DNA from: an uncultured Flavihumibacter sp.
Lineage (GTDB): Bacteria > Bacteroidota > Bacteroidia > Chitinophagales > Chitinophagaceae
DNA length: 64,000 nucleotides
Direction of reading: 5' to 3'
NCBI GenBank assembly: GCA_902168105.1
Contig: CABHOY010000042.1
Coordinates: 1-64,000, forward strand
Shown here in pieces: positions 62,530 through 64,000 of the stretch. The stretch's first letter is position 1. Every line of letters starts with the position of its first letter. The notes below the pieces were generated by a model, which saw only the letters and a list, made by a program, of their open reading frames with translations, was not told the DNA's origin and ran no database searches. The position numbers and the translations under genes were made by a program.

Positions 62530-64000
62530 CTATTTTTTATCCACAACCAAATTGACGACAGACATTGGGGGCAGGGCGATCTTCACGCCATTGCCCGTAT
62601 TGGCAGCGTATGCCTTCAGGGAACTGTAATTGCCGGGGCCTCCTGCGATACTTTCAGGGCCATCGTCATTTACAAATACCTTACGGGAGAAGCCGGTGCT
62701 GCCTTCTCCACCTGTTAATACATACCAGTAGTAACGGGCGCCCGGATTGAAATTCTTGAAGCTAAGAGCAACGTTCTGCGTCATTGCTGCTCTGTTTACC
62801 AGCGTTACAGACACTTCTCCGGAACTGAAAGTGGATGCATATGCATTGATGTTTGCATTACTGTCGGATACGCTTGCATTGATACATCTGTCACCCAGGA
62901 ATTTCTGCATAAAATACTGGTAATAGAAGGCTGGTCTGGGCGACCATTTCGTTTCACCTGTTACCTGTTCGCCCTGACTGAAAAGCCCATGGTCGTTACC
63001 GTTATCCCATGCGTTGGCAAGGTCCCAGCGGGCTGCCATGCCATATTTATTCTTCATCAGTTCACCCCATACCATAACTGCATGCATGCCTGCTACCTGC
63101 GATACCATTTGTTGTGAGCCTACTGCAAAGATGTTCCATTCTGTAAGAGCGATGGGCTTCATGGCTGTACCGTTACCAGCGATAGAGGATGATACATGAT
63201 CAAATATTGCTTTCGTAACGGGAGCGGCAGAGGCAAGCACTTCCTGTGGATTTGAGTTGGTGTTGTAGGGGGTGAAATAACTATGTACGATGAAATAGTC
63301 TGATACGGCGCCCGTTTGCTGTAAGACGCCGGTGTTCCATTGTCTGTCGGTAGCCGTAGCCCAGAAGGCTGGTTCATGTTCAAGCAGCTGTGCGCCGATA
63401 TAGATCGTTTTACCAGTTTCGGCTGCGGCTTTACACATAGAATCGGCGAAAACTTTATAGTGGCGGCCGTATAGCTGTCCGTTTATAATTTCCGGCTGAC
63501 CGTCTTTATTCTGTGATACATCAATTCTGTAACCTGCCTGCCAGGTGCCGTTGCTTTCATTTCCTATCTCCCAATACCTGGTGCGGCCGTTATCATATCG
63601 TACCCAGTCGGCTGCCAGATGAGCGGCTGCGGCAACGGGGTCGGCAGCGGTACTATACCTTGCATATCCGTAGTTAACAGTGATGATACCTTCATTGCCT
63701 GTTTGCTGTAACATGTTGTAATAGTTACTTACAGACAGTGTCCAGTTAGCGGTATTGCCGCCATACCAGTAACCGGGATCTATCTGAAATCCTTCTGCAT
63801 TCAGGAGATTGGCCGGCGCATCAGGGGGCGGATTACCCGGTTGCCTGTTCCAGAAATAAATACTGCTGATATTACCACCGGGAAACCTGATAATGCGGGG
63901 ATGCATGTTGGTGAGGTGGCCGATGAGCACAGGTTCTGTTACCATTTGCGTCATGTAGGGATTACTGTTATTTCCAAACAGTGCCGGGGATATTTTTGTG
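62530..64000 (-). CDS. Alpha-L-arabinofuranosidase-like glycoside hydrolase, 5' end outside window
   Basis: The frame is open from the right window edge to the stop at 62530. The first visible residues (ISPALFGNN) precede an ATG at 63954, which is therefore internal, so the gene is truncated by the window. 'MHPRIIRFPGGNISSIYFWN' is a GH51/GH-A strand; the acid/base is the Glu of 'YWEIGNESNGTW', and the nucleophile the Glu of 'PIALTEWN'. A C-terminal beta-sandwich ('VSVTLVNRAAMTQNVALSF' in role) follows. GH51-like alpha-L-arabinofuranosidase or a related clan-A enzyme is the best guess. The MFS gene follows. Confidence 0.8.
   Translation of the reverse strand, partial: TKISPALFGNNSNPYMTQMVTEPVLIGHLTNMHPRIIRFPGGNISSIYFWNRQPGNPPPDAPANLLNAEGFQIDPGYWYGGNTANWTLSVSNYYNMLQQTGNEGIITVNYGYARYSTAADPVAAAAHLAADWVRYDNGRTRYWEIGNESNGTWQAGYRIDVSQNKDGQPEIINGQLYGRHYKVFADSMCKAAAETGKTIYIGAQLLEHEPAFWATATDRQWNTGVLQQTGAVSDYFIVHSYFTPYNTNSNPQEVLASAAPVTKAIFDHVSSSIAGNGTAMKPIALTEWNIFAVGSQQMVSQVAGMHAVMVWGELMKNKYGMAARWDLANAWDNGNDHGLFSQGEQVTGETKWSPRPAFYYQYFMQKFLGDRCINASVSDSNANINAYASTFSSGEVSVTLVNRAAMTQNVALSFKNFNPGARYYWYVLTGGEGSTGFSRKVFVNDDGPESIAGGPGNYSSLKAYAANTGNGVKIALPPMSVVNLVVDKK

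Overview
The window is chromosomal DNA of a Bacteroidota bacterium, most likely Chitinophagaceae and probably a Chitinophaga-like soil glycan degrader. This is inferred from two SusC/SusD pairs, an ECF sigma/FecR pair, a T9SS-type C-terminal sorting domain, several TAnnTTTG-type -7 promoter boxes, many Sec-exported hydrolases and moderate GC content. No tRNA, rRNA, insertion sequence or CRISPR array was seen.

Layout. 1-7.2 kb: lptD (LPS export), plsC-like acyltransferase, an alpha/beta hydrolase facing an AraC regulator, a CarboxypepD_reg-like exported protein and a Crp/Fnr regulator. 7.3-11.2 kb: an SDR protein without the usual catalytic residues, an array of short repeats followed by a double-hairpin REP-like element, a lipoprotein metalloprotease, a second alpha/beta hydrolase and a small conserved-looking protein. 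11.3-17 kb: a TonB receptor, then MarR, GNAT and SMI1/KNR4 genes and a BamA/TamA-like barrel; related GTCYAC motifs lie upstream of the receptor, the MarR gene and the barrel gene. 17-26.7 kb: a nutrient-uptake unit of SusD, SusC with an STN signalling domain, ECF sigma, FecR anti-sigma and an exported S9 peptidase. 26.7-32.2 kb: two small paralogues, a class A beta-lactamase-like serine hydrolase, and a GH2 glycosidase with a sialate O-acetylesterase.

32.3-44 kb holds the most unusual region: nine minus-strand genes in tight series, some overlapping. None has a recognisable Sec signal. From promoter-proximal to distal they encode a subtilisin-like protease, three large unrecognised proteins (one with a long hydrophobic Ala/Gln-rich centre), a 54-residue protein, a 91-residue protein, a protein with a possible Trypco2-like domain and a helix-hairpin-helix-like segment, an M15 peptidase carrying three 16-residue repeats, and an 832-residue protein that combines a papain-like protease, a T4-type muramidase, a GH73 glucosaminidase and a LAS-type metallopeptidase. 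No phage or contractile-tail structural gene is present. I infer a dedicated envelope-lytic or conflict machine whose export or assembly route is unknown.

44.3-64 kb: a nucleotide pyrophosphatase/phosphodiesterase, a second repeat array plus REP-like element, a metallo-beta-lactamase-fold hydrolase, an unrecognised protein, a 1992-residue T9SS-sorted FG-GAP/TIG protein, a second SusC/SusD pair with a duplicated LacI-type operator-like site upstream, a group II truncated haemoglobin gene interrupted by an in-frame amber codon, an MFS transporter and the 3' part of an alpha-L-arabinofuranosidase-like gene that runs off the right edge.
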